A DNA stretch of 64,000 bases from Portulaca oleracea (lineage: Eukaryota; Streptophyta; Magnoliopsida; Caryophyllales; Portulacaceae). Location: positions 3,479,501 to 3,543,500 of the forward strand of contig CM055871.1 in NCBI GenBank assembly GCA_029582165.1, written 5' to 3'. The position numbers and the translations under genes are program-made. The notes beneath the pieces are model-generated. The model was not told the DNA's origin, searched no databases, and saw only the letters and a program-made list of their open reading frames with translations. Shown piece by piece: positions 34,498-45,793 of this stretch (the stretch's first letter is position 1; every line of letters begins with the position of its first letter).

Positions 34498-35210
34498 AGT
34501 GGTATCAAAGCAAGGAGGAGATGTCTTCAATCATGAAGTGTGAAATTCCAAAATTCGAGAGAACAGGAAGACTGCAGTTGAAGGCGGTCCTTGATTCAGC
34601 ACGGTGTAAGGGATGTTGAGTATCCCTATACGGAGACTGATGTAACGATGAGCGACGAGAACTTCAAAAGGGTCTAAGAAAGAGAACCAGGGCAGTCTGA
34701 GTTCGAGGTGGAGCAGGTTCCTGCTCAAACAGTTCAGGTTGATGAACCGCGCATGGCAAGGGATCGTCCTAGGAGGGAGATCAGGAGACCAGCACGGTAT
34801 ACTAAAGATTGGGTGCACAAGAAGAGCCATGTAGAGAGTGACTGTTGGAGAAATCTGAAAGACAAGGAGCAGGGTAGTAAGGATAACCGCACCAAAACTG
34901 GTACAACAAACTGTGTTGAGGTTAACGGTTGCAGTGCAAGCAGAAGATGGTGTCCCAGCGCGCGAGGTTCCATGGTTCGTATGAAGAGAGCCGGGAAGGC
35001 GGCCTATACACCTACGGGGTCTCTGATGGCGGCTGCAGAGGCAGTCTCAAACAGCACAGGTGGTCTCAAACAGGCATCCAGACAGCGGTATGTGATGTTT
35101 ACCGCTTGAGTGCCCTGCAGGGCTACGCCCTATGGGAGGGCGTGTTGATGGCGACAATCAAGATGTTTATCTGGACTGATAATTCGTTGATTTTAGTCCA
35201 AGGTGGAGTT
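34498..35210 (+). pseudogene. Short mosaic internal region, gag and pol pieces out of order
   Basis: Primer site TGGTATCAAAGC (34500-34511), then the gag start (MSSIMKCEIPKF, 34521 on), then a piece matching the pol segment before the reverse transcriptase (RDRPRREIRRPARYT, 34758-34803), then the gag zinc-knuckle region (34822-34925), then a piece matching the protease-integrase junction (RGSMVRMK, 34965-35010), then a GGLKQASRQ reverse transcriptase piece (35058-35090) and the 3' end with purine tract. In the long copy the pol piece (38240-38290) lies after the zinc-knuckle piece (36634-36730), so the order here is not collinear. No long frame remains, so it is non-coding. Confidence 0.8.
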
Positions 35211-35844
35211 TGTTAGGAATGTGTCCTAAAATCATCGAATCTCTTGATCTCACAATTATTTGTTTCCTAATTGTATTAGGATATTATTTAGGTTTCCTTA
35301 TTATATTGGGTTTCCTAATTGTATTAGATTCTAAATCTAATTAGAGTGGGAGTCAAGTTAGGTTTATAGGGAGTTTTTCCTATAAATAGGGTTTGGTATT
35401 CTCCACTTTATTTTACGGCCCGGCGCACGGCGCTCGTCGAGTACGGCGAACAATGATCGAGTTATAGAGAGTCAGAGAGGGAGAAAATATTGAGAGGGAA
35501 AAAGGTCTCACCAATATTTTCGATCCCAATTGTATCCCGAGAGAGAAAGATTGTGAGTTGTGAGTGAGAGAGATTGTGATAGTAATCTCCTCTGTTGTGG
35601 ATCGCATCACGCCCTGTGGTAGTGATTGGGTTGTACTCCTCCTTTCTCATAGTGGATTATTTTCTGGCTGTCGCCGTCCGTGGTTTTTTCTCCTAGTTCT
35701 TCGGTTTCCCACGTAAACCTTGTGGTTGTTTTCTTTTATCGCTCTTATTATTTTGTTCCTGAATTTTGTCGTAATATCCGTCATCTCGTTTTCGATTCTA
35801 TTATTCGCTTCCGCTGTTACCTTGCTACTCACTTTTCTCTAACA
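35211..35844 (+). repeat. LTR2 of the Copia composite
   Basis: 634 bp, TGTTAGGAATGTGTCC to CTCTAACA. It differs from LTR1 and LTR3 by a block at about 35395-35460 containing GGCCCGGCGCACGGCGCTCG, and is longer. TATA-like CCTATAAATAGGG near 35378. Confidence 0.9.
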
Positions 35845-35846
35845 AG

Positions 35847-35858
35847 TGGTATCAGAGC
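35847..35858 (+). other. Primer binding site (tRNA-iMet)
   Basis: TGGTATCAGAGC, two bases after LTR2. Confidence 0.88.
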
Positions 35859-35867
35859 AAGGTGGAG

Positions 35868-36878
35868 ATGGCTTCAATCATGAAGTGTGATATTCCAAAA
35901 TTTGATGGAACGAGGAGTTTTACTATGTGGAGACTGCAGATGAAGGCGGTCCTGATTCAGCACGGGTTATGGGATGTGATTGAGTATCCCGACACGAAGA
36001 CTGATGCGACAATGAGCGATGATGAATTCCAAAAACTCCAGAAGGATATCAAGGGGAATCTGACTCCAAGGGAGTGGAAGAAGCTTGAAGATAAGACTCT
36101 GGCAGGGATTCAGCTGTGCTTGGCAGAGCACATTCAGAGAGAGGTGATGCATATCGAGAAACCTCGGGTGCTCTGGACCAAACTGGAAGAGCTGTACATG
36201 TCGAAGAGTCGTGCAAACAAGTACCGAATGAAGGAGAAATTCTACAGGTTGAAGATGCCCCAAGGTACTTCTATTCAGGCACATCTTAGTGAATTTGATT
36301 CTATTATTACTGAATTGGAATCAATGGATATAAAACACACTGATGAGGATAAGGCTTTTCATTTAATTCTGTCCCTACCTGCATCACATAAACAATTTAA
36401 GGAAATCATGTTGTATGGGAATCGTGGTGACCTTAACCTTAGTGAAGTAAAGGCTAGTTTACTGTCTAAGGAGAAACTTGATACCGATGGTGATGACCAG
36501 GGTGGTGATGCTATGGTTGTAAGGGGTAGAAATACTGAACGTAAGGGAAACGGGTCTAGAGGGAGGTCTAAACACCGTTCAAAGTCTAGGAATCCTCACA
36601 AGAATAAGAAGTGTAACTACTGTAGTAAGATGGGGCATATAGAGAGACTGTTGGGCAAAACAGAGACCGTAAGGGAGGGTAAGGATAATCACACCAAACC
36701 TGGTACCTCAAACTGCGTAGAGTCCGAGTCCGAGTCAGATGGTGATGGGTTTGTAGTTACGAATGATGCCTTGGCTACCACATCGAGTAGGATAGCTAGA
36801 GATGAGTGGGTTCTTGACACGGGGTGCACCTATCATATGTGTCCTCATAAGGACTGGTTCGAGTCTTATGAGTGTTGA
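35868..36878 (+). pseudogene. Copia gag with start of protease
   Basis: About 336 codons from MASIMKCDIPKFDGTRSF. The gag capsid-like region (UBN2 type) includes WRLQMKAVLIQHGLWDVI, LYMSKSRANKY and FHLILSLPASHKQF. A basic stretch leads to the zinc knuckle, where CNYCSKMGHIE is seen but the last Cys of the CX2CX4HX4C motif is missing because of a small deletion; the short copy keeps CW at this place. The protease follows with the active site DTG in WVLDTGCTYHMCP. The frame then ends at a stop after FESYEC, where pol should continue. The family is Tork/Tnt1-like by gag and protease appearance; I choose the ATG just after the primer site because the short copy shares it. Confidence 0.85.
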
Positions 36879-39800
36879 CACCGGGTCGTAGTCATGGGTA
36901 ACGACACACCGCAAGGTTGCAGGAATCGGTAGCATCAAAATCAAGACTCATGATGGCATCGTTAGAACTCTCAAGGAGGTTCGTCATATCCCTAACATGA
37001 CTCGAAATTTAATTTCTTTGGGTACTCTTGAAGCTAACGGCTACAGGTACAAAGGAGAAGATGGTGTTTTGAAAGTGTGCAGGGTTCCATGGTTCTTATG
37101 AAGGGAATCGGAAGGGCGTCTATATATCCCGCAGGGTCTACATGGCAGGATCTGCAGCTGATCCTAAATCTTGATGAGTCCGATAAAGACAAAACGTGGC
37201 ACATGAGACTAGGCCACATGGGCGAGAAGAGAATGTCAATGTTGAGCAAGAAGGATACCTTGAAGGCGCAAAGATCGGCAAGTTGGAGTTTTGCGATCAC
37301 CGTGTCTACGGAAATGTAAGAGGGTTAGCCTTTCAAGGGCTAAACATACAATGAGGATCCTTGATTATATTCATTCAGATTTGTGGGGTCTGCTAGAGTG
37401 TCATCACCGGGTGGCAAGCGCTATATGTTGACATTCGTGGATGACTTCTCGAGGAAGACTTGGGTTTATTTCTGCGCACAAGAATGAGACATTCTCATAT
37501 TTCAAGAAGTTCAAAGCTTTGGTGAGAACCAGACAGCAGGAAAATCAAGATACTCGGATCGATAATGGGTTGGAGTTTGTTGATTCTGAATTTACTGAAT
37601 TCTGCGAGGAGCATGGGATTGCGAGGCATCGAACCTTGGTGGGTAAGCCTCAGCAAAACGGGGTAGCCGAGAGAATCAACAGGACACTCTTTGAGAAAGC
37701 TCGCTGCATGCTCTCGAATGCAGGGCTTTGGAAGAACAAATCGTTCTGGCAGGTGATATCTATCGCACCGCTACTGTGAACAGATCACCTCATGCCTCTA
37801 TCGAATACCAGATTCCAGAGGAAGTATGGACAAGTAATCCAGTTAATTATTCTAATTTGAGAATTTTTGGTGTCCTGTATATGTCCATGTGAATGATGGG
37901 AAGCTGTCTCCCAGGGCTGTTAAATGCACGTTTCTAGGTTACGGGTCTGAGTCTAAGGGATATAGAATGTGGTGTCCTGATTTGATGAAAGTTATTCAGT
38001 CTAGAGATGTAACCTTTAATGAAACTGCTATGTTATCCGAACGGAATCTACCAGGTTCCGATGATGCAGAAATCGGGAGAAGGATGCAGGAAGAATGGTG
38101 TTCGAGTGGAGCGAGCTCAAGGTGGAGGCTTGAACTCGCAATCGAGGAGCAACCATCGATGCTCTGAACCAACTCAGGTTGATGAGCCTGAGATTGAGAC
38201 GAATGTTCCTCAGGTGGAGGAACAACCATGCATTGCTAGAGATCGTCCCAGGAGGGAGATCAGGAGACCAACGCGATATACTGAAGAAGATGATGCTATG
38301 ATTGCTTATGCACTGAGTGTTGCAGAGGAGACTCCTGAAGGTGCTGAACCTTCTACCTATCAGGAGGCCATCTCTTGTCCGAATGCCTCAAATTGGATAG
38401 GAGCTATGCAAGAGGAGATGGAGAGTCTACAGAAAAATCATACATGGGAGCTATGTGAGTTGCCTAAAGGGCGACGAGCTCTTACTGCGAAGTGGGTGTA
38501 CAAGAGAAAGGAAGATATCCCTGGTGTAGAAAGTGCAAGGTGGAAGGCCAGATTAGTGGTAAGGGGTTGCAACCAGAAAGAAGGAATCGACTACAACGAA
38601 GTATTCTCGCCAACCGTGAGGCATACGTCGATCCGCACCTTGCTTGCCTTTGTTGCTCTATTTGATTTGGAGTTGGAGCAACTTGATGTCAAGACAGCTT
38701 TCCTCCATGGCGAGTTGGAGGAGGAAATATATATGAGGCAGCCAGAGGGTTTCATCGTTCCTGGTAAACAGGAACAGGTATGCAGATTAAGGAAGTCCTT
38801 GTATGGACTTAAACAGGCACCCAGGCAGTGGTACAAAAGGTTTGATACCTTTATGGTAGGGAAAGGTACACAAGAAGTCACTATGATAATTTTGTGTACT
38901 ACAGGCAATTTGAAGAAAGGTCTTTCATTTATTTATTATTGTATGTGGATGATATGTTGATTGCCTCCAGGGACATGTCACTAATAAAGAAGCTGAAATC
39001 TCAACTCAACCAGGAGTTTGAGATGAAAGACCTCGGAGCGGCGAAGAAGATTTTGGGTATGGAGATCCAAAGGGATAGAAAGGTAGGGAAGTTGTTCCTG
39101 TCTCAGAAGAAATATCTGGAGAAGGTGTTGGACAGATTCAACATGAGAAACTGTAAAGCAGTTTCAACTCCTTTAGCTGCACACTTCAAGTTGTCTGGTG
39201 AGAACTGTCCTAAATCTGATTTGGAGGTAAGGAGGATGTCTAATATTCCCTATGCTAGTGCAATTGGTAGTTTGATGTATGGTATGGTGTGTACTAGACC
39301 TGACCTGTCCCACGCAGTTAGTGTGGTAAGTAGATATATGCAGAATCCAGGGAAGGAGCATTGGGAAGGAGTGAAGTGGATCCTTCACTATGTGAAGGGT
39401 ACTTTGGAGAAGGGCATCCTGTATGATAGAGGTAGTGCTGCAACGTCTGATGTTGCAGGTTATGTTGATGCTGATTATGGTGGAGATCTGGATAGGAGAC
39501 GCTCAATTTCAGGGTATGTGTTCGTCATGTGTGGAGGAGCAATATCTTGGAAAGCTTCACTTCAATCTATAGCAGCCCTGTCTACTACAGAGGCTGAATA
39601 TATTGCTGCAACGGAAGGAGTGAAGGAGGCCATCTGGTTGAGGGGATTGGTCATGGAGCTTGGAGTACCACAGGGCGAGACTGTGGTTTAGTGCTATACA
39701 TCTGACAAAGAATGACACTTATCATTCGAAGACCAAGCATATAAGCGTCAGGTATCACTTCATCAGAGATACAGTTGCTGCAGGAGAGATCGTGGTGAAG

Positions 39801-39905
39801 AAGGTTCATACTTCTGATAATCCTGCAGACATGTTAACCAAGCCTCTATCTATAGCTAAGTTCGAACATTGTTTGGACTTAGTTGGTGTTCTAAGCATGT
39901 GAGAG
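36879..39905 (+). pseudogene. Copia pol remnant: integrase, RT, RNase H
   Basis: Broken by several frameshifts and stops. Integrase: HMRLGHMGEKRM (37201 on), FVDDFSRKTWVYF (37435 on, split by a frameshift), IDNGLEFVDSEF and HRTLVGKPQQNGVAERINRT (37560-37690). Reverse transcriptase: [52 protein letters not shown] (38400-38850), a frameshift near 38880, then LLLYVDDMLIA with the catalytic YVDD intact (about 38935-38965). RNase H: VDADYGGDLDRRRS and LSTTEAEYIAA (39470-39615), then [12 protein letters not shown] and DMLTKPL (39740-39850). The order PR-INT-RT-RH is that of Copia. Confidence 0.9.
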
Positions 39906-39988
39906 CCCTGCGGAGGGGCGTTGATGATGGCGATACCAAGATGTTTATCTGGACCGATGATTCGTTGATTTTAGTCCAAGGTGGAGTT

Positions 39989-40560
39989 TGTTAGGAAAGT
40001 GTCCTAAAATCACCAAATCTCTTGATCTCACAATTATTTGTTTCCTAATTGTATTAGGATATTATTTAGGTTTCCTTATTGTATTGGGTTTCCTAATTGT
40101 ATTAGATTCTAAATCTATTTAGAGTGGGAGTCAAGTTAGGTTATAGGGAGTTCTCCCTATAAATAGGGTGCATGTTTCTCCACCAAAAACACATCGGAAA
40201 ACACAGAGAGCTAGAGAGAGAGAAAATATTGAGAGAGAAAAGAGTCTCACCAATATTTTCCCCAGTGTATCCTGAGAGATTGTGAGTTGAGTGTTGAGAG
40301 ATTGTTATTGTAATCTCCTTTGTGGATCGCATCACACCCCGTGATAGTGATCAGGTTGTACTCCTCCTTTCTCATAGTGGATTATTTTACATGTCGCCGT
40401 CCGTGGGTTTTTCTCCGAGTTCTTCGGTTTCCCACGTAATTCTGGTGTTTGATTTTATCGCTTATTTTTCGTTCCTAAATTTTGTCGTAATATCCGTCAT
40501 CTCGTTTTCGATTCTATTATTCGCTTCCGCTGTTACCTTGCTACTCACTTTTCTTTAACA
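39989..40560 (+). repeat. LTR3 of the Copia composite
   Basis: 572 bp; TGTTAGGAAAGTGTCC to TTTAACA, preceded by the purine tract AAGGTGGAGTT. Closest to LTR1. Confidence 0.9.
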
Positions 40561-40595
40561 CAAGTAGTAACCAATACTGTTTAACTAATTTTCCT

Positions 40596-40780
40596 GTTCT
40601 TTGGATTGGTAATTTTTTTCAATCCAATCCAATCCAATTCAATTTGATTTAATTTAATCTAAACTTTACACAATTCCAAAAAAAATATCATTTTTAAAAA
40701 TTTAATTCCCCAAAAAAGCATCATAACTTATCTAATCCAATCCAATCCATCCAAACTTTATTTTATCCAATCCAAAGAAC
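40596..40780. mobile_element. MITE with GTTCTTTGGATTGG ends
   Basis: 185 bp with perfect terminal inverted repeats GTTCTTTGGATTGG, interior CAATCCAATCC repeats. No clear target duplication. Second copy at 14275-14420. Confidence 0.7.
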
Positions 40781-40850
40781 ATATTCAAAAGCAACTTCAA
40801 TTATCACAGCAGGCAAACTTGGGAAATCAGGTCATTGGGTTCAATTTTAG

Positions 40851-41115
40851 GCCCCGTTCTTTTATACGGTTGGTTGTGGTGCTGTGTGGTAGAAATTTGA
40901 AAACTGTGTTCGATTGGAGAAAGTTGTAGTGGAATGTGGAAGGTTGTGGTGGATTGCGGAATGTTGTAGTGTAAATAATTGTAAATGAGTTGTATACTTG
41001 AAATTGTAATTGAGAAAAGTGAGATAATTTTTTTATTGAAATGGTGGGTTGTGGTGGAATATGGAAAGTTGTGCGGTGTGGAACCGCAACCAACCAGCCG
41101 CATAAAAGAATGGGG
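40851..41115. mobile_element. MITE of the GCCCCGTTCTTTTATRCGG family
   Basis: 265 bp, ends GCCCCGTTCTTTTATACGG and, inverted, GCCCCATTCTTTTATGCGG; flanks TAG and TAA fit a Harbinger-like 3-bp target. The best-preserved of the four copies. Confidence 0.8.
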
Positions 41116-41611
41116 CTAAGTCTACCCAACAAGTTTACGTTAAAAAGTGCACAAGGCTAATGGGAATCGGGTTATTTTAAATCTGATTTGATTTTGGACT
41201 ATTTTTAATTTTAGATAATTCAATGAAGATCTTATTCGTTAGAGTCGTAGGATTAAGTTACATTTGGTAAAACAAGAAAAGATATACATAAATTTTGTTG
41301 TAAGTTAGTGGTGAGGTAAATGTATTTTATTATTAAAATTTTTACTTTAATTTGAGTGTTTTTTAGAGAATCGAGTAAGGTAAGATAAAATTAAGCAATG
41401 ATAAACCTAACTTAGTACTTTTAAAAACATGACCAAAATTTATATTACAAAAATCAAACATATTTAGATTAGGTTCAATTATGGTCATGTCATTAGTCCA
41501 TCAAATATTAACCAGTTTTTGATATTTTTGGGCTCGGATTTAACCATTTGAATTAGTTGAGTTCAAATCCTCAAATCCATATCTAGTACAATCGAAGTCT
41601 TAATCTCGCCT
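41116..41611. other. AT-rich intergenic, no gene
   Basis: Nothing coding seen. Confidence 0.3.
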
Positions 41612-42475
41612 TAAGTTTTTCAAACAGGTGCTTAATTTGGCATGACAATATGGCTCAAATGTTAGTCTGATCAAAACCAAAAGAATAACCTAATACTTGA
41701 TCTAAAACTTTAATACAGTTCATACTTGTTAAGTCAGTCGTGGCTGTTATTCTTCTTTTTATTGTTTTTGTTATGAAACAGTTTGTTGTTCAAGACCTAA
41801 ATGACTTGATTACTAAGCTAGTCCAATTTCCCAGATAAAAACTATCAAATTAAATTAGGTGTTATCTAGAAGGGTAAAAAAATTGCTGCAAAGAAATTTA
41901 GAGACAACTTGCTAGAAAAAAGAAGGCTAAAGTGAAGATTTAAATTTGTTTTTGCAGTTTTTTGCTTCTTGAGTTGATCGCTTTTGTTGCTTTTGCTGTG
42001 TATCCTGTGTTGTTTCTTTTGTCTGTATTGATTGTGGTTGTTGTGACTTTGGCTTGCTTTCGGGTTGCAAATAATCGGGACAAAAAAACTACCAAATTAA
42101 ATTCAACCATTACTACACAACCGAACTACATAATTACAACTTCAAAGTTAGAAACTAAACCCACCAAATTCCAAATTGTCAACAATTTACACAGGGACCC
42201 AACAAATTATGTCAGTGCACTAGGTATAGCTACAGACAATTTTATTCATTTCTACACACAGAAACACACACTGAGGTACCTTTGCAAACAACTTTATTCA
42301 TTTCTTCACACTAACCAGTTATCACATTAGCATGTTCTTTCCACTGGTAAATTAGTATATGCCCAACCCTAATTTACCCAGGGAAAACAACATGCTCTTA
42401 ACCTACTTCACATTGCACACAATTGATTCAGTTTAGTACCAGAAAATTTAGATACCACCATAGCCAAAAATCACC
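41612..42475. repeat. Duplicated segment A (copy 1), partner at 62212-63113
   Basis: Direct duplicate of 62212-63113 with small indels and substitutions. It contains, near 41785-41830, an open stretch FVVQDLNDLITKLVQF and, near 41870-41935, the decayed match of a short C-terminal-like frame that is intact in the other copy. The 122-codon frame at 41962-42330 (hydrophobic start) is also in both copies, but I do not recognise it. The right part of the block is the 3' flank of the Kelch gene. Confidence 0.85.
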
Positions 42476-42493
42476 CACATTTTCACACCCTAA

Positions 42494-45400
42494 TCAACCC
42501 TTCAAATTAGGGGTCAAACAGTAAATATCATCGAGGCGATCGTTGCTAGGCGAATTTCCCCCATACACCAGCAATCCCAGCTTTCCGTCCCGCTCCCCGG
42601 ATGCAAAGGCACACCACCCTCTCGGACCGGGGTGGTGGGTCACATTTGACCCGCCATCATCCTCTAATTTTATCCACGCTGATGTCTCTGTGTCCAATGC
42701 ATAAGCTTCACCGGAAAACTTACCGGCACCCAAGTGACCCAAATCACTGGGGTCCACTTCCCCGCCGTAAATAAAGATGTACTTGCCGATGCTAGCCGTA
42801 CAGAACACGCTTCGGGCCGTGGGCTTCTGGGCCGAGGTCTGGACTTCGGCCCATTGTTTAGTGGCGAGGTCGAAGCAATGAACATCGTCCGTTTCGTGCC
42901 CTGCGAATCCATACACTACCCAGACTTTCCCTTGAACAACTGCGAGCCCTGGGCCGCCTCTTCCCTTGAAATCTGAGAGGAGAGAAAATTGAGACAGAGA
43001 GAGGGTGTTAGGAAATTTGGATAGCTGAAGCTTGGAGGATAAAAAAAGCGAAACCAATACTCTGAACTCCCGTCTACGCGAGGTATGGAGGAGTCGAATG
43101 TAGCAATCTTACTCCTAAATTTTACAATTTAGAAAAATTGGTTCCAATTGACAAATATTTAGAAACTGTTCGATACCTACAACCCCATGGAAAAGAAGTA
43201 CAAGAGATTTAGTCCATTACAGTCTAAGTTGAAAAGTATAATCTTTTTCAACTATCCAAATTATGTACATACTAGCTGAAGCTTCGAGGATGATGAGGAA
43301 AATACAATTTACGATGGTTGAAGCCGGTATAGTTTTTTTCAATTGTCACCAAACAAAGGGCAATGGGAAAATCATTTTACGAGAAATACTAATATGCTGT
43401 AGGCCCTCACCTGGGCTCATGTAACTGGGCCTATTTGTGGTGGACCATGTCGTAGGTCTATAGATTGTTGAGCCCAAGTGATAGCCCAATGTTTATGGGA
43501 AGCTTTTTTTTTTTTCCAAAGTAGGGAAATTTATTTTCTTTCCAAAAACTTTTATCACCGAACAAAGGAAAATGGGAAAATCATTCTCTGAAAAATAACA
43601 TGTAGCTAGGCTCCCACCTGGGCTGGGGAATTGGACCCACTTTTGATCGGACGTGTCGTAGGCCCACAGATCATTCAGCCGGCCTGCAACCCCGCAGCCG
43701 CCGAAGATGTACACGTGGTGATCATCTGCGGCTGTGGAGTGGTAGCTCCGGTGGGGCGGCCCCGCATCTCCATGAGACAACAGGGTCCAGGTCTTAGAAC
43801 CGGTGTCAAAGGAGTAGAGCTCATTGAGCTCTTTGTGTTCAGCGTCCCGGCCACCAAAGACATAGATGACGTCACCGACAGCCGCCATTGTGACCCCGAC
43901 ACGAGGCGGCGGGATGTCCCCCGTGGCATCGGAGATTGAGTCCCATGATTGTGTCTCGAGGTCAAAGACATAGATGTGGTTGTCAACGGGAACACGGGGC
44001 TTGAATTCGCCCCCAAAAGTGTACAGTTTCTGGCCTACTACTGCTATAGCATGTGAGCTCCTGGCCCCCGGCCCAGACCCTTTCTGATCAAGCTGAAATT
44101 GCACAGTTTTTGGAGGATGATTAAGTAGCTTGTCATAAGTTCAAGAAAATAAAAACAAAATTTTGAGCCAAAAATCAGATCGAACGGGAGATCTTCAACA
44201 TGCTAGAATATGAGGAAATTACCCAGGTGAACATATTCTTTACAGTGTCTAGGGAATTTAGTCAAATAGCCATGTAATAATCAACCCTAACTGTTATCGA
44301 TCAAGAATTCAAGATGCTTTCACCTCAGTTTTCCAACAAGAGAATGGAAAATGATATCAATGAGTACAAATATGCAAATCAACTAAAGAAAAAACAGTGA
44401 AAAATGAATAGGGGAAAGTGGGAAACAAAACTATCCAAGGTGAAATTGTACAGAGCTCTTGAATGATAAATAGCTCATCATAGGTGCAAGAAAATGAAAT
44501 CAAAATTATTAAGCCAAAATTCAGATGGAAAGGGATCTTCAACAAGCTAGAACCTGAGAAAATTATCAAGGTTTAAAATTTATATTTCAAGGGAATTTAA
44601 TTAGTTGAATACCCATGTCATAATCAACCCCAACAGTACTTTTACTTAAAGAGTCAACATATACTTTATAGTTTCTAGGGAGACAATTAGCCATGTCATA
44701 ATCGACCCCGAATGTGCTGATCAAGATGTTTTGACCTCATTCATATTTCCAACTCGAGAATGGTAAATTGTCATCAATTGTCACAGAGTACAAATATGAA
44801 AATCCACCAAAGCAGCAGCAGTAAAAAATGAACAGGGGAATACAAAACTATCAAATCCTTCCCACTGAAAAAAGAACCCCAAACCAAGTCTACAACCCAT
44901 GGATATCATCAGCAAAAAGAATACCATTAACCATGACAGTTCATCTTGAATACCCTTTAGTAACCTCATCCATAATCATTCATTATTGATAACAAAAGGT
45001 TTAAGTGCTGATCTTTGAAACAACCCGATGTTTACATGAAATTCTTCGCTCGATCTACCGTCTTTTGTTTGAACACTAGCCTTAATCTTATAGCTCCTAC
45101 ATACATACATTTAATAACTCAGACATACAACCTCTCACCATCTCCTCAAAAACTTGATCTACTAAACTCCTTGTTGACCAAAATTTCCAAATCCATTTCG
45201 AACTCTATCACAAGTCACAACTTGAACATCATAGCTTAAACACATCAATTTCTTTCACTTGTGCTCCCAACTAATTGGTTTCTGGAATTCAAGCTATGTT
45301 AATCTTAAGTCTAGGTAAGATTTTAACTAGTTTTTTTTTTTCCTCTCTTTTTTCAAACAATAGCCTGACCAAGTTCAAATTTCATGGTTCTCCAACAATT

Positions 45401-45793
45401 GAGTCACGAAATTATTGTCCAAATTCATCAATCCCAGTTTCGAATAAAAGTCCAAAAATCATTTTAGCACATCACCACTTTTCAGTTTCACAGCAGTGAG
45501 CAATATATGTTACGAACTTACGATTCATGAATAAAACCCTAAAAGAAAACTACAAACTTCTTGATCACTCTGACATTAATCAACTCATCCGATTACTCCA
45601 ACTGATACCTTTCCTATTCAAATTTCTAATCTAAAACACCAAACTTAAATTCAAACAAAACAACTCAAGAAACTCAAATCCAATCTAAAAAGAAGCAATA
45701 GTGGAATTTCTGGGTTAGTTCCAAAATAGTAATCGAAAGAAATAAGAGAGAAAGAGAGAGGACCTTAACCCAGTGGAGTGAAATTTCAACCAT
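42494..45793 (-). CDS. Kelch-repeat protein, nitrile-specifier-protein-like
   Basis: Exons (minus) 45764-45793, 43618-44092, 42494-42972; introns GT-AG; 984 nt, 327 aa, the usual length of this plant family. Exon 1 gives MVEISLHWVK and joins LDQKGSGPGARSSH. Six kelch blades are visible: YTFGGE, YVFGGRD, YIFGGCG, WVVYGF, FIYGGE and LVYGGN, so it should fold as a six-bladed beta-propeller in the cytosol. Family knowledge: Brassicales relatives (ESP, TFP, NSP) use an E-x3-D-x3-H iron site to steer glucosinolate breakdown. Here the matching place reads EVDPSDLGH, with Ser where the Asp should be, so specifier activity is unlikely; it resembles the ancestral NSP-like group of unknown role. The 3' flank is duplicated at 62.2-63.1 kb. 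Its upstream neighbour is the NAC-alpha-like gene, same strand. Confidence 0.92.

Larger units (their letters stand above)
33909..40560 (+). mobile_element. Three-LTR composite Tork-like Copia element
   Basis: LTR1 (33909-34497), short internal (34498-35210), LTR2 (35211-35844), long internal (35845-39988), LTR3 (39989-40560). The outer flanks CAAAT and CAAGT agree at 4 of 5 bases, so the outermost LTRs appear to belong to one insertion. LTR1 and LTR3 share a leader with CACCAAAAACACATCGG, whereas LTR2 has an unrelated GC-rich segment at that place. Both internal regions have a primer site and a purine tract. The long one keeps gag, protease, integrase, reverse transcriptase and RNase H in Copia order but with frameshifts; it is dead. 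Confidence 0.9.

Noticed and set aside
34708..35216. 133- and 95-codon ORFs
   Set aside because: Cross the scrambled Copia interior; pieces of gag and pol read in mixed frames.
43631..44016. ORFs overlapping the Kelch exon in other frames
   Set aside because: Shadows of the kelch repeats on the minus strand.
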